From the NCBI GenBank assembly GCA_046290495.1, contig JBKAGT010000001.1, positions 180,941-244,940 on the forward strand: a stretch of DNA of 64,000 bases. Reading direction: 5' to 3'. A program made the translations under genes and the position numbers. Below the pieces are notes generated by a model. That model saw only the letters and a program-made list of their open reading frames with translations, searched no databases and was not told the origin of the DNA. Source of the stretch: PGYR01 sp046290495. GTDB taxonomy: Bacteria > Bacteroidota > Ignavibacteria > Kapaibacteriales > UBA2268. This document shows, in pieces, positions 26,079-34,899 of the stretch (the stretch's first letter is position 1; every line of letters starts with the position of its first letter).

Positions 26079-28163
26079 TCAAAACTGCTTCAAAGCTTCT
26101 TCCACACTCTCTACAGGCATATTACACACCTTGTCCTTGCAAACATATATCATAGTGCCCTCTGGCTGCTTACCTTTTAGTAATGGCAAGTTTTCCTCAG
26201 TACCACCAAGGAAAAGTGCATTCGGCAGGTAGTGAGATTGCATTTGGTGTGCTAACTTCCTTGCATCGCTGCCCATTATTGCTACTTCATAGATTCCGTG
26301 TTGCAGCTTTCCTATTAACTTTGCCCAATTGGAATGAAAACTTGGGCTACGCTCCACGCTACTGAGCATGGTTGCTGCCATATTTTCTGCTTTTCGAATG
26401 TAATCATCATTGTACAGTATATGCCCCAAGTCGAATAGAAGATGTGCCACAACTGAGTTCGAAGCAGGTATGACATTGTCTTGTAGTTCCATAGTCTCGG
26501 CTGCTAGTGGAGTGTCTTTCGTGCTTTTGTATTTGTAAAAACCAGACTCTTCATCTAGGAAATTTGACATAATTTGCCCGATTAGTTGCTCTGACAAATC
26601 AAGCCATTTTTTGTCAAATGTCGATTGGTATAAGTCTAGATATGCTCTAGACAATAGTGCATAGTCATCTAGGAAGCCATTGATTTTGCTCTCTCCGTTT
26701 TTGTAGCTGCGGTGCAAATTGCCGTTATCATGTATCAATTTTGTCTTGATAAACTCTGCGTTACGCAGTGCTAATTGCATATATTTCTCATCACCAAAAG
26801 CAGTGTAAGCAGTCACCAAACCGCTAATCATCATAGCATTCCACGAAGTGATTATCTTATCGTCCGTACTTGGTCTAACCCTTGTATCACGGTGTGCCAT
26901 TAGCTTTCGGTGAGCAGATTGCATTGCTTCAGTTACTTTATCCGAATCCAAATCATTGTGCTCACTGAACTCACTCAGCGTCCAATTAGAATGCAGAATA
27001 TTCTTTCCATCTTCCCAATTACCTTCCTCAGTTAGACCATAGTAGCTTTCCAGCAAATCGAACTCGTCTTTGCTTAGCAGTTTGTAGATCTTATCGTATT
27101 CCCATACGTAGAATTTTCCTTCTTCTCCCTCGCTATCAGCATTCAGAGAGGAGTAAAAGCCACCCTCATCGGACATCAGCTCTCGCTCTGCAAACTCCAC
27201 CGTACCGCTCACAATCTGCTCGTAGAATTCATTCTTATCCGCCTTATAAGCGTTGGAATAAGTGGTTAGTAACTGTGCATTGTCGTACAGCATCTTCTCG
27301 AAGTGGGGTATTTTCCAAGCCATATCTGTGGCGTAGCGATGGAACCCACCGCCAAGTTGATCATAAGTTCCACTTGTTCCCATAGTTTCCAGAGTCAGAA
27401 CAACATTGTCGTAAGCAGGTTGGCTGCCCTGCAGATAGCTATATTGTTGCAGGAAATCCCAAACCGAGGGCATTGGGAACTTCGGTGCACCACGCATACC
27501 GCCATACTCCGAGTCCAGCTTACCGTCCACAGTGTCATACAGATTGGCATAGTCCCAATCCTTTCTCTTCGGTTGACTCACCAAATCGCCCACCTGTTCT
27601 TTCAGCCCATTCTCAACCGCTACGGCATTAGTTAGAATTTTGTCATAATTATTAGCGTACATATTGCTAATCTGTTCCAACAACCGCATCCAGTCTTCTT
27701 TGGGGAAGTAAGTACCAACAAAAAACGGACGACCATCGGGCAGAGCAATAGCGTTCAGAGGCCAGCCACCTCGACCATTTATCATCAGTGCAGCATTCAT
27801 ATATAGATTGTCTATATCTGGTCGTTCCTCGCGGTCAACTTTTATGCAGACGAACTTTTCATTCATTAGCTTGGCAACCTCTGAATCAGAAAAAGACTCA
27901 CCCTCCATAACGTGGCACCAGTGGCAAGCAGCATAGCCAATGCTAACAATGATTGGCTTGTTCTCAGACTTTGCTTTATCTAACGCCTCGTCGCCCCAAG
28001 GATACCAATCCACCGGGTTGTGGGCGTGTTCGAGTAAATAAGGGCTAGTTTCGTCTATTAATCTGTTCGTGTTTCCCATTTCTTTCTTCCTTTGTTCATC
28101 TTTATTATTGCACGCAGTTAGCACAATAACCAAAACGAATAGAGTGTGAATTGCTTTTCTCAT
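26079..28163 (-). CDS. yyaL: YyaL/SSP411-type thioredoxin-domain protein (DUF255), lipoprotein
   Basis: 694 residues. The N-terminus is a lipoprotein signal (VLVIVLTAC, Cys18), unusual for the family, followed by the hallmark DUF255 start NRLIDETSPYLLEHAHNPVDW. The thioredoxin-like domain (about 30-190) carries GYAACHWCHVME with a CxxC pair, then VKVDREERPDIDNLY. The rest is an alpha/alpha toroid related to N-acylglucosamine 2-epimerases (GGGFHRYATDMAWKIPHFEKMLYDNAQ, ITSWNAMMISG, LDDYALLSRAYLDL). These proteins (mammalian spermatogenesis-associated 20) have no settled biochemical role. The full length is preserved. It stands alone between repeat-bearing spacers. Confidence 0.92.
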   Translation of the reverse strand: MRKAIHTLFVLVIVLTACNNKDEQRKKEMGNTNRLIDETSPYLLEHAHNPVDWYPWGDEALDKAKSENKPIIVSIGYAACHWCHVMEGESFSDSEVAKLMNEKFVCIKVDREERPDIDNLYMNAALMINGRGGWPLNAIALPDGRPFFVGTYFPKEDWMRLLEQISNMYANNYDKILTNAVAVENGLKEQVGDLVSQPKRKDWDYANLYDTVDGKLDSEYGGMRGAPKFPMPSVWDFLQQYSYLQGSQPAYDNVVLTLETMGTSGTYDQLGGGFHRYATDMAWKIPHFEKMLYDNAQLLTTYSNAYKADKNEFYEQIVSGTVEFAERELMSDEGGFYSSLNADSEGEEGKFYVWEYDKIYKLLSKDEFDLLESYYGLTEEGNWEDGKNILHSNWTLSEFSEHNDLDSDKVTEAMQSAHRKLMAHRDTRVRPSTDDKIITSWNAMMISGLVTAYTAFGDEKYMQLALRNAEFIKTKLIHDNGNLHRSYKNGESKINGFLDDYALLSRAYLDLYQSTFDKKWLDLSEQLIGQIMSNFLDEESGFYKYKSTKDTPLAAETMELQDNVIPASNSVVAHLLFDLGHILYNDDYIRKAENMAATMLSSVERSPSFHSNWAKLIGKLQHGIYEVAIMGSDARKLAHQMQSHYLPNALFLGGTEENLPLLKGKQPEGTMIYVCKDKVCNMPVESVEEALKQF

Positions 28164-28413
28164 ATCCGAAGTTAATGAAACGGGAGAGAAAATGGAAATG
28201 AATGATCAGAGACGCTGAAAATTCCCTTTTTTCTTAAAAGAGGTACTTGCCTAGCCAAAAACATGGGTAGTTCACGAATTGAGACGGGATGTTAATTAAA
28301 ACCCACCTAAACCTTACATCATAAGGGAGGAATTCCACATTCTAGCTTCCCCTTGTTAAAGGGGGATGGGGGGATTTAACTATTTGTCATCTGAAAATAT
28401 TCTAACTGTTTAA
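28164..28413. repeat. Spacer with dispersed repeat remnants
   Basis: Holds TTCCCTTTTTTCTTAAAAGA followed by GGTACTTGCC, similar to a segment at 32250-32285, and CCCCTTGTTAAAGGGGGATG (28349-28368) followed by GGGGGATTT, a G-rich hairpin-forming repeat. No coding potential seen. Confidence 0.45.
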
Positions 28414-29424
28414 CTAATACTTCTTAGTGCCACGTATGAGAATAGTCCCGTAGTCAGTCACCAGATTGTCAACTGTTTGAAATCCGGCTTCCTTGAGCAT
28501 TATCCAATAGTCATTTTCGGAGAATGTATTACCCTTCTCTGTGTGTAGCTTCAAGTTTAGTGAGTACATTACGCTTTGTGCGGGGCCAGTGCGGTCATTG
28601 TTTATGAAATTCTCATGTATTATCAATCTCCCACCTACATTCAGTGCTTTGTAGCATTTTTTCATCAGCTCTATGTTGTCCCATATCGTGAACTCCTCGA
28701 ATAGGAACGAGGCATAGATTAGGTCGAAGCCGCCTTCCAGCTCCATATCTTTGTCTATTACTGCCGATGTAAATCTATAGTTTGAGGTTTGTAATCTTGC
28801 TTGTTCTACGTAGTTTTGAGCGTGTGGGATTACTTTAGGATAATCAAGAAGAACTACTTCCATATTTGGATTACTCTTCATAAACTCTATACTATACATA
28901 CCCGAACCACAACCAAAATCCATCATTTTATTTACATTGTTTAGAGTTATCGCTTTCGATACTCCCTCAGCTTCGTGGCTGTAAGATCGGTGTATAGAGT
29001 CGATATACGATTTGACGAAATCTTCAGATCTATCTATGTATATGTTGTTGTATATTGACTTACCTGTTTTCACAACGTCGGTTAACTTACCCCAGCTTTC
29101 CCAGTTCAGATTCATGTGGAGCAACGAGCCAATATAATCAGGGCTATTCTTGTCCAAATACCTCTGGCTATCGCGGGTATTTTTGTAGTGTTTTCTATAT
29201 TTGGTTGTAAATTCTAGCGAGGTAAGAGAATTTAGTAATCTCTCTGTAGCGTCTTCATCTGTTTCTAGCTCAAAAGCTACATCTTTAGCTGTAAGTTCAC
29301 GCGAACCCAGCAAAGTGAATATTCCTAACTCCAAAGACGTAAGTAATATCTTGCTCTGTCTAAACGACTTAGCAATATTTAGTATATATTCCTCTGTGAA
29401 CTTCGAATTTCTTGATTTCTTCAT
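28414..29424 (-). CDS. SAM-dependent O-methyltransferase-like protein
   Basis: 336 residues with the layout of plant-type/hydroxyneurosporene O-methyltransferases (Methyltransf_2). An N-terminal winged-helix dimerisation domain (about 10-100: LLTSLELGIFTLLGSRELTAKDVAFEL) is followed by a class I Rossmann domain with motif I MMDFGCGSGMYSIEF (about 168-182), the acidic ribose-binding residue in VVLLDYP, and DLIYASFLFEE then GGRLIIHE. No catalytic His equivalent is obvious from inspection. The substrate could be a quinone, a pigment or another small molecule. Monocistronic as far as can be seen, with a gap to the next gene on the same strand of about 84 nt. Confidence 0.82.
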   Translation of the reverse strand: MKKSRNSKFTEEYILNIAKSFRQSKILLTSLELGIFTLLGSRELTAKDVAFELETDEDATERLLNSLTSLEFTTKYRKHYKNTRDSQRYLDKNSPDYIGSLLHMNLNWESWGKLTDVVKTGKSIYNNIYIDRSEDFVKSYIDSIHRSYSHEAEGVSKAITLNNVNKMMDFGCGSGMYSIEFMKSNPNMEVVLLDYPKVIPHAQNYVEQARLQTSNYRFTSAVIDKDMELEGGFDLIYASFLFEEFTIWDNIELMKKCYKALNVGGRLIIHENFINNDRTGPAQSVMYSLNLKLHTEKGNTFSENDYWIMLKEAGFQTVDNLVTDYGTILIRGTKKY

Positions 29425-29508
29425 TTTATCCTTCTATAAAAGCAGTCACTCCTGTCATAAATGCAAATAAACACAATATCTTTTAATAAAAAAATTATGA
29501 TATTATAT

Positions 29509-30141
29509 TTACTTAAATACTTTCTCTACGTCTTGCACAATTACATCTACACTATTTCCAGGTGTGCCTGTTTCCAGAGTAACTCTTTCCAGCAATCTTC
29601 TCCAATTGCTTATGTAATCTTTGAGTGTGTTCATTCTCTTAGTAGCAAGCTCTTTATTCGGTGCATTTACCTTCAGAATAAAACTTGTGTTTCGGTTGAA
29701 CCTGAGTGCCAACTTCATTTTCTTCAATGCTTTTTTTCCAGCTGCAGTCAAATCATTGTTGCTTGGACCAAAAAGCTCCATTTCATCTACCTTCACTCCT
29801 GGCTTCAGAGCTTTCACTTTGAATGTGTGGGTAATCTCACTATATCCATCTTTTGCAACAGCAGAGGTGTAGTCTATAGTCTCACGATATACATTGTCTC
29901 CATCAAAAGTAACCTCGTAGTGAGTGCCACCTTGTAGCAATTGGTCAAATGTTCCCGATTCTTCCTGAGACTTTACAACGAATTTGCGTCCGTTGTCTGG
30001 TTTGAATTCCACTTCTATGCTCATTGGCTTACCTGTCGTTACATCTACTACCTTAGCTTTCAGCATAACTTGCTCACCCATCTGAGCATTTAATCCAATT
30101 ATTGCAAACAAAAACGCTGTTAATACCGTTATAGACTTCAT
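29509..30141 (-). CDS. Periplasmic protein with CRD-like and OmpA-like regions
   Basis: 210 residues with signal peptide MKSITVLTAFLFAIIGLNA. Residues about 25-110 look like a carboxypeptidase-regulatory/transthyretin-type beta sandwich (LKAKVVDVTTGKPMSIEVEF, GTHYEVTFDGDNVYRETIDY). Residues about 125-205 resemble a shortened OmpA C-terminal fold (LTAAGKKALKKMKLALRFN, NKELATKRMNTLKDYI). However, the usual TDxxG...NxxLSxxRA peptidoglycan-binding residues are missing. It is divergent from the PorE-like gene at 30211 and separated by 69 nt, so a shared regulatory region and a shared envelope role are plausible. Confidence 0.65.
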   Translation of the reverse strand: MKSITVLTAFLFAIIGLNAQMGEQVMLKAKVVDVTTGKPMSIEVEFKPDNGRKFVVKSQEESGTFDQLLQGGTHYEVTFDGDNVYRETIDYTSAVAKDGYSEITHTFKVKALKPGVKVDEMELFGPSNNDLTAAGKKALKKMKLALRFNRNTSFILKVNAPNKELATKRMNTLKDYISNWRRLLERVTLETGTPGNSVDVIVQDVEKVFK

Positions 30142-30210
30142 AAATTAGTATCCTTTGTGTTACTTTTTATTCATTAAAAATTTAATATAGTAAAAAAAAT
30201 CATTTTTCCT

Positions 30211-32226
30211 ATGAGATTTATACGCATTATTGCTCCATTAGTTCTGTTTGTAACTTTTTATACAGTTACAAACTCGCAAAACGTACCTGACTATAAGCTA
30301 AATCGCCCATTAGTCAAAGAACAAATAGACTATTTGGACTCACTAATCAGGCAACATGCCCCTGCTCAGCATGCACTTAATGCCACTCTTAGAGTAACTA
30401 ATGCGTTCAACAGAATGAATAAATCAATGAATGCATACTTTTGGCTTAATCGCTATGTTGATTTATTCCCAAATCGTAAGACAGCACTACAAAATCAATT
30501 AAAAAAAATAGAAAATGCTGCTCTTACTCAATATCCCGACTCACTCAATCGACCACTTTATGGTCAATATGCTATAGATAACAAAGATACTGAAAATGGA
30601 TATGTTGCATTCATGCGCTATATCTCAGAAGATATCAATCACGGTCATTGGGAAAAAGTAGTAGAACAACTAAAAAAGTTTGCTCCTGCTTATCCAAGCA
30701 AAAAGCAACACTTTCAGGATTTATATGAGATAGTGATACAGCCCGAGGAAGGACTTAGGGTTACAAACCTGGGTGAAAACATTAATACTGCTGTCAGCGA
30801 ATGGGACCCCAATCCCACTTCAGATGGGACGAAGCTTTATTTTTCTGGTAACCACAGAGCTGGTGGAATGGGTGGCGACGATGTGTGGGTATCACATTTG
30901 GAAAATGGCGTTTGGCAAAAGCCAAAAAACTTGGGAAGAAAAGTCAATGGAAAGAATAGCGAGACTATAGATAATATCTCTGTTGATGGTAATACACTTA
31001 TGTTATCTGGCGATTTTATGGGTACATTCGGAAATTTTGATATCTATTCGATTGATAAAGATGGAGATGACTGGGGTGATTTGTTCCACTATCCATATCC
31101 AATAAACACTGAATACACAGACGAGGGGGGGAACCTAACCGCTGACAGAAAGGCAATGCTATTCACCTCCGATAGACCAGGTGGAACTGGCGAGTTTGTT
31201 CCTTTGTACACTATAAACCATGGAAATAGCATGGGTAATATGGATATATATGTCAGCTTTGACACAGATAGTGGTTGGAGCGAATTAGTTAATTTGGGGC
31301 CAACAGTAAACACTCCCTATGCGGAGCGTTCTCCATATCTTCACCCAGATGGTAAAACCCTTTATTTCAGTTCTGATGGACACGCCGGTCTTGGTGGGCT
31401 GGATGTATTCAAGACTGTTCGACTGGACGACAGCTGGACTAATTGGTCAAAGCCAGTTAACTTAGGCAAAGAAGTAAACACCATACTAGACGATTGGGGC
31501 TACAAGATAGGCATAACAGGTGATAGCGCTATATTTGCTGGGTATATGCGTACCAATGGCTATGGGTTTTGGGATTTGTTCTCCATCACTCTACCTGATG
31601 ATGCTCGGCCTAATCCTGTTGCTATAGTAAGCGGTAGGATTACCAACAGCCAAGGAAGGAGCGTAGCTGCCGAGGTAGTATGGGAAGACTTGGAAACAGG
31701 TGAGAAACTAGGAACTACTAAAAGCAATAGAATGACTGGCCACTACTTCATAGCACTACCAGTTGGTAAAAACTACGGATACTATGTAGAAAAAAGTGGG
31801 TATTACCCAAGCTCAAATAATGTAGATCTGAGCAAAGCGAAAGACGGTCAGAATGTAAAAGCTGATATAAAGCTGACATCGCTAAGAGAAATGAAAAACC
31901 AGAAGAATAGTGTAGTAGCTAACAATATTTTCTTTGACTTTGATTCTGCAAATTTGAGAAAAGAGTCTATATCAGAACTGAACAGATTAACAAGGTTCAT
32001 AAAATCGAACAATGTAAAGGTTCTGAAAATAGTAGGTCATACAGATAAGTCTGGAACTGAAGAGTATAATTTGGACCTATCTTTACGCAGAGCAAATTCA
32101 GTCAAGAAGCACTTGGCCACCAAGCTAAAAGGAGTAGAAATAACAACCGAAGGCAAGGGCTACACCGAACCAATAGACCCTAAAACCCCAGCCAAAAACA
32201 GACGCGTAGAAGTGTTTGTGGAGTGA
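30211..32226 (+). CDS. OmpA-family PD40 protein, PorE-like (T9SS-associated)
   Basis: 671 residues with four parts in the order of PorE from Porphyromonas. After the signal peptide comes a helical, TPR-like region (about 30-175). PD40/WD40-like blades follow at about 190-455 (SEWDPNPTSDGTKLYFSGNH, ERSPYLHPDGKTLYFSSDGH). A carboxypeptidase-regulatory-like domain covers about 470-545 (VSGRITNSQGRSVAAEVVWE). The last is an OmpA C-terminal domain at about 570-671, with FFDFDSANLR, GHTDKSGTEEYN and LSLRRANSVKKHL, where the Asp and Arg that grip diaminopimelate are present. PorE tethers the T9SS to peptidoglycan. With at least six T9SS cargo genes in this window the assignment is attractive, but other PD40-OmpA proteins share this layout. 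Confidence 0.8.
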   Translation: MRFIRIIAPLVLFVTFYTVTNSQNVPDYKLNRPLVKEQIDYLDSLIRQHAPAQHALNATLRVTNAFNRMNKSMNAYFWLNRYVDLFPNRKTALQNQLKKIENAALTQYPDSLNRPLYGQYAIDNKDTENGYVAFMRYISEDINHGHWEKVVEQLKKFAPAYPSKKQHFQDLYEIVIQPEEGLRVTNLGENINTAVSEWDPNPTSDGTKLYFSGNHRAGGMGGDDVWVSHLENGVWQKPKNLGRKVNGKNSETIDNISVDGNTLMLSGDFMGTFGNFDIYSIDKDGDDWGDLFHYPYPINTEYTDEGGNLTADRKAMLFTSDRPGGTGEFVPLYTINHGNSMGNMDIYVSFDTDSGWSELVNLGPTVNTPYAERSPYLHPDGKTLYFSSDGHAGLGGLDVFKTVRLDDSWTNWSKPVNLGKEVNTILDDWGYKIGITGDSAIFAGYMRTNGYGFWDLFSITLPDDARPNPVAIVSGRITNSQGRSVAAEVVWEDLETGEKLGTTKSNRMTGHYFIALPVGKNYGYYVEKSGYYPSSNNVDLSKAKDGQNVKADIKLTSLREMKNQKNSVVANNIFFDFDSANLRKESISELNRLTRFIKSNNVKVLKIVGHTDKSGTEEYNLDLSLRRANSVKKHLATKLKGVEITTEGKGYTEPIDPKTPAKNRRVEVFVE

Positions 32227-32249
32227 TGTCATCCAAAGGTGGAGTTAGG

Positions 32250-32480
32250 AAATTCCCCTCTTTATAAAGAAGAGCTTGCCAAGCTGGTCATTGCGAACGA
32301 AGTGTGGCAATCTCAAATTAGACAGCCATATAAAAAAGATGCGTTTGTCATTCTGATGACACTGTAAGCGGCAGAAGAATACAGGTATGTAATAGTCTTT
32401 TTCTCCCTAGACTCCACGGTTGCTATCGCATCCTCTGAGTGACGGATTGTTTGGAGACGCACTCAGTATGTCTCTACATT
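32250..32480. repeat. Cluster of interspersed palindromic repeats
   Basis: Between convergent genes. Segments: CCCCTCTTTATAAAGAAGAG (32264-32283); GTCATTGCGAACGAAGTG with GGCAATCTC (about 32289-32315); TTTGTCATTCTGATGAC then GCAGAAGAATACAGGTAT (32346-32388), repeated nearly exactly at 58695-58738; GACTCCACGGTTGC with CTCTGAGTGACGG (32409-32446); GGAGACGCACTCAG with GTCTCTACA (about 32455-32480), related to the perfect hairpin at 60157-60177. Confidence 0.6.
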
Positions 32481-32517
32481 TATTAATTAGATTCCACCTA
32501 TTGTCAATCAATTCAGA

Positions 32518-32934
32518 CTAATCGACCTCTATGCTTATGGTTTTATCGCCATCCATATAGAATTTGCACTCACGGAAATCTGGCTCAGAAAGAACAACTG
32601 TTGGATTGTTAGAAAAGCCGAAATTTTCTTGTGGTACACCAAACATGTTGTAATCCATGTCCTTGTTTCCGTTCTCATCTAGTAATACAGCTATGGCCCA
32701 CCAGCCACTGTCCACATCGTCTATTTCTACTGTTACTTTGCCACCTTTTGTTTGGGCAGATTTTGATATTTTGTGCTTGTCATTGTCTAAAAATTCATCT
32801 TCATTGTCCCACATAGCAACATAGTAGGTGCCTTCAGTATCCTCATCTCCTACTATTTCTACAGTCAACTTATGAGCCAATCCAATATTAAAACTAAATA
32901 TTACTAATGCGATTATCAATATTATTTTCTTCAT
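32518..32934 (-). CDS. DUF2141 secreted protein
   Basis: 138 residues with signal peptide MKKIILIIALVIFSFNIGLA. The mature domain matches DUF2141: LTVEIVGDEDTEGTYYVAMWD at the start, GGKVTVEIDDVDSGWWAIAV in the middle and LDENGNKDMDYNMFGVPQEN, FGFSNNP near the end. DUF2141 proteins are small periplasmic beta-sandwich proteins of unknown function. The ATG overlaps the stop of the RlpA-like gene by 4 nt, so it is the last gene of the long minus-strand operon. Confidence 0.88.
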   Translation of the reverse strand: MKKIILIIALVIFSFNIGLAHKLTVEIVGDEDTEGTYYVAMWDNEDEFLDNDKHKISKSAQTKGGKVTVEIDDVDSGWWAIAVLLDENGNKDMDYNMFGVPQENFGFSNNPTVVLSEPDFRECKFYMDGDKTISIEVD

Positions 32935-33344
32935 TTTAATACCTCTAATTTCACTTCTACAACTCCTTGTCTAATCATGTCTATTTCTTCTGCTGCCTTT
33001 TTGGAAAGATCGATTACTCGCCCTGCTACAAAAGGACCACGATCATTTATTTTTACAACTACTTGTTTGTTGTTTTCTAAGTTAGTCACTCTAACCAATG
33101 TACCAAACGGTAATGATTTGTGTGCTGCTGTTAGTCCACTATTTCTAAATGTCTCACCAGAAGATGTTGCCCTTCCTTCGAATTTATCTGCGTAATATGA
33201 TGCCTTGCCATACATTACTGTTACAATTTCTGCATCATCATAGTTGCCATAAGTCGGATGTTGCTCCGATGTAAAACGAACTGCCGATGAGCATGAGCTG
33301 AGTATGATAACAGTTGTAAATAAAAATAGTATATTTTTTATCAT
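32931..33344 (-). CDS. rlpA: RlpA-like lipoprotein with double-psi beta-barrel
   Basis: 137 residues. The lipoprotein signal ends in ILSSC (Cys18). The double-psi beta-barrel domain (about 45-135) has GKASYYADKFEGRATSSGE, LTAAHKSLPFGTLVRVTNL and VVVKINDRGPFVAGRVIDLS, with the Asp of INDRGPF and the nearby His that are conserved in RlpA lytic transglycosylases. There is no SPOR domain, so it is the short form. It probably acts on peptidoglycan from the outer-membrane inner leaflet. Translationally coupled on both sides (ATGA overlaps with manC-like and DUF2141 genes). Confidence 0.9.
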   Translation of the reverse strand: MIKNILFLFTTVIILSSCSSAVRFTSEQHPTYGNYDDAEIVTVMYGKASYYADKFEGRATSSGETFRNSGLTAAHKSLPFGTLVRVTNLENNKQVVVKINDRGPFVAGRVIDLSKKAAEEIDMIRQGVVEVKLEVLK

Positions 33345-34429
33345 AATAATTTATTCAATTCTTTAGCTTTTATTATTTGCTGCAATTCCTTGATATTAGC
33401 AGACTTCCCTCTTTTCGAAATATAGATTGCATTGTCCGATTCCACTACAATCAGATCTTCAACATCAGAAACAGCAATCATTTTGCTCTTTGATTTTACT
33501 AAGCTGTTGAAAGTGTTCAACGAGACTACGCTACCTTCACTTACGTTGTTATACTCGTCTTTTTCTGCTACATTGTAATATTCATCCCAAGTACCAAGGT
33601 CACACCAGTCGATATCAGATTTTATAATATTTAGCTGTTTAGTTTTCTCCAACACCCCATTATCGATTGATATAGGGTTGACCTGCTTATATATATAGTC
33701 TAAGTTGTGCTCCGAATTCGTATTTTTATCATCTACATCTAATCTATTCAAAAGCTCATAAGCCATCGGTATATTATTTTTGAGCTCTTTGTTTACCACA
33801 TTATACTTACCAGAAAAAACACCAGAGTTCCACACAAAATCACCAGATTCTATAAAGCGTTTTGCAGTGTCTGTGTCAGGTTTTTCAGCAAATACTTTCG
33901 CCTTTCTGAGTCCCTTTTCAAATAGCTTCTGGTTAATTATCTCATCATCTTCATATTGAATATATCCTAATTGATTATTAGGATTTCTTGGCTCTATACC
34001 AACTGATACCAGTTCGTTCAGCTCATTTGCACTTTCTATCGCGGTGCTAATAGCTTCCAAGTATGACTGCTTATTTTTAATCAGATGATCGGATGGGATA
34101 TATGTGAAAATATCATCATCACTATATTTATCTTCCAGCAATTTATTTGCCAATGCGATAGCAGGGCCTGTGTTTTTACCAAATGGTTCAACTAATATAT
34201 TTTCTTCGCTGAGGTCCTTTATAGTAGCTTTAAGCAAATCAAAATACTTTCTAAATGTCAGTATATAAATGTTTTCTTTATCAAATAGTTCACTAACTAG
34301 TGTGTAAGTTTCTAATACCAAAGGTAGCTTACTAACAAATGTTTTGAATTGTTTTGGATGGTCAATCGTGCTTTCCGGCCATAATCTTCCACCTGTTCCA
34401 CCTGCTAATATTATTGCTACTTTTTTCAT
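33341..34429 (-). CDS. manC: Mannose-1-phosphate guanylyltransferase-type nucleotidyltransferase
   Basis: 362 residues, of the short (single-domain) GDP-mannose pyrophosphorylase type. It forms GDP-mannose from GTP and mannose 1-phosphate for glycan synthesis. The signature loop reads ILAGGTGGRLWPES followed by HPKQF, a slight variant of the usual GGxGTRLWP. Also visible are NTGPAIALAN, YIPSDHLI, EKPDTDTAKRFIESGDFVWNSG and SDIDWCDLGTWDEY. There is no C-terminal phosphomannose isomerase domain. It lies between hldC (8-nt gap) and the rlpA-like gene (4-nt overlap). In this heptose context, a GDP-heptose-forming role is a minor alternative. Confidence 0.88.
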   Translation of the reverse strand: MKKVAIILAGGTGGRLWPESTIDHPKQFKTFVSKLPLVLETYTLVSELFDKENIYILTFRKYFDLLKATIKDLSEENILVEPFGKNTGPAIALANKLLEDKYSDDDIFTYIPSDHLIKNKQSYLEAISTAIESANELNELVSVGIEPRNPNNQLGYIQYEDDEIINQKLFEKGLRKAKVFAEKPDTDTAKRFIESGDFVWNSGVFSGKYNVVNKELKNNIPMAYELLNRLDVDDKNTNSEHNLDYIYKQVNPISIDNGVLEKTKQLNIIKSDIDWCDLGTWDEYYNVAEKDEYNNVSEGSVVSLNTFNSLVKSKSKMIAVSDVEDLIVVESDNAIYISKRGKSANIKELQQIIKAKELNKLL

Positions 34430-34437
34430 CTATATCC

Positions 34438-34899
34438 TTAACTATTAATTTTGTTTATGATATTGGTTGTTGATTTTCCATCAACAAATGGAATAATTAC
34501 AACCTTGCCACCATTTTCTTCTACTATATCTTTTCCTACCACTTCTTCAGGTTTGTAATCTCCGCCCTTAACTAATTTGTTTGGGACAATATCAGTAATC
34601 AAATTCAGTGGAGTGTCCTCTTCGAATATAACTACGTAGTCTATGCTTTTTAGTTCAGAAATCACTATAGCACGGTCGTCTTCGGAGTTGACAGGCCTAT
34701 TTTCGCCTTTTAAGCGCCCTACAGACGCATCTGAATTTAAGCCAAGGATTAGTATATCTCCTTGCTTTTTCGCCTCACGTAGGTAAAATACGTGACCCGA
34801 ATGTAAGATGTCAAAACAACCATTTGTGAAAACAACAGTTTTTCCATCAGATTTTAGCTCATAGGAGATTTTCTTTATTTCTTCTCTGCTTACTATCAT
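34438..34899 (-). CDS. hldC: D-glycero-beta-D-manno-heptose 1-phosphate adenylyltransferase (HldC/RfaE2)
   Basis: 153 residues from ATG 34899. A longer frame exists upstream, but it overlaps hldA and is not homologous. The nucleotidyltransferase fold starts VVFTNGCFDILHSGHVFYL, with the HxGH motif, followed by LGLNSDASVGRLKG and RPVNSEDDRAIVISEL, and ends PFVDGKSTTNIINKI. It makes ADP-heptose precursor for lipopolysaccharide or other glycans. The start overlaps the hldA stop by one base (TAATG), giving tight coupling. The two activities of HldE are thus split in two genes here. Confidence 0.93.
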   Translation of the reverse strand: MIVSREEIKKISYELKSDGKTVVFTNGCFDILHSGHVFYLREAKKQGDILILGLNSDASVGRLKGENRPVNSEDDRAIVISELKSIDYVVIFEEDTPLNLITDIVPNKLVKGGDYKPEEVVGKDIVEENGGKVVIIPFVDGKSTTNIINKINS

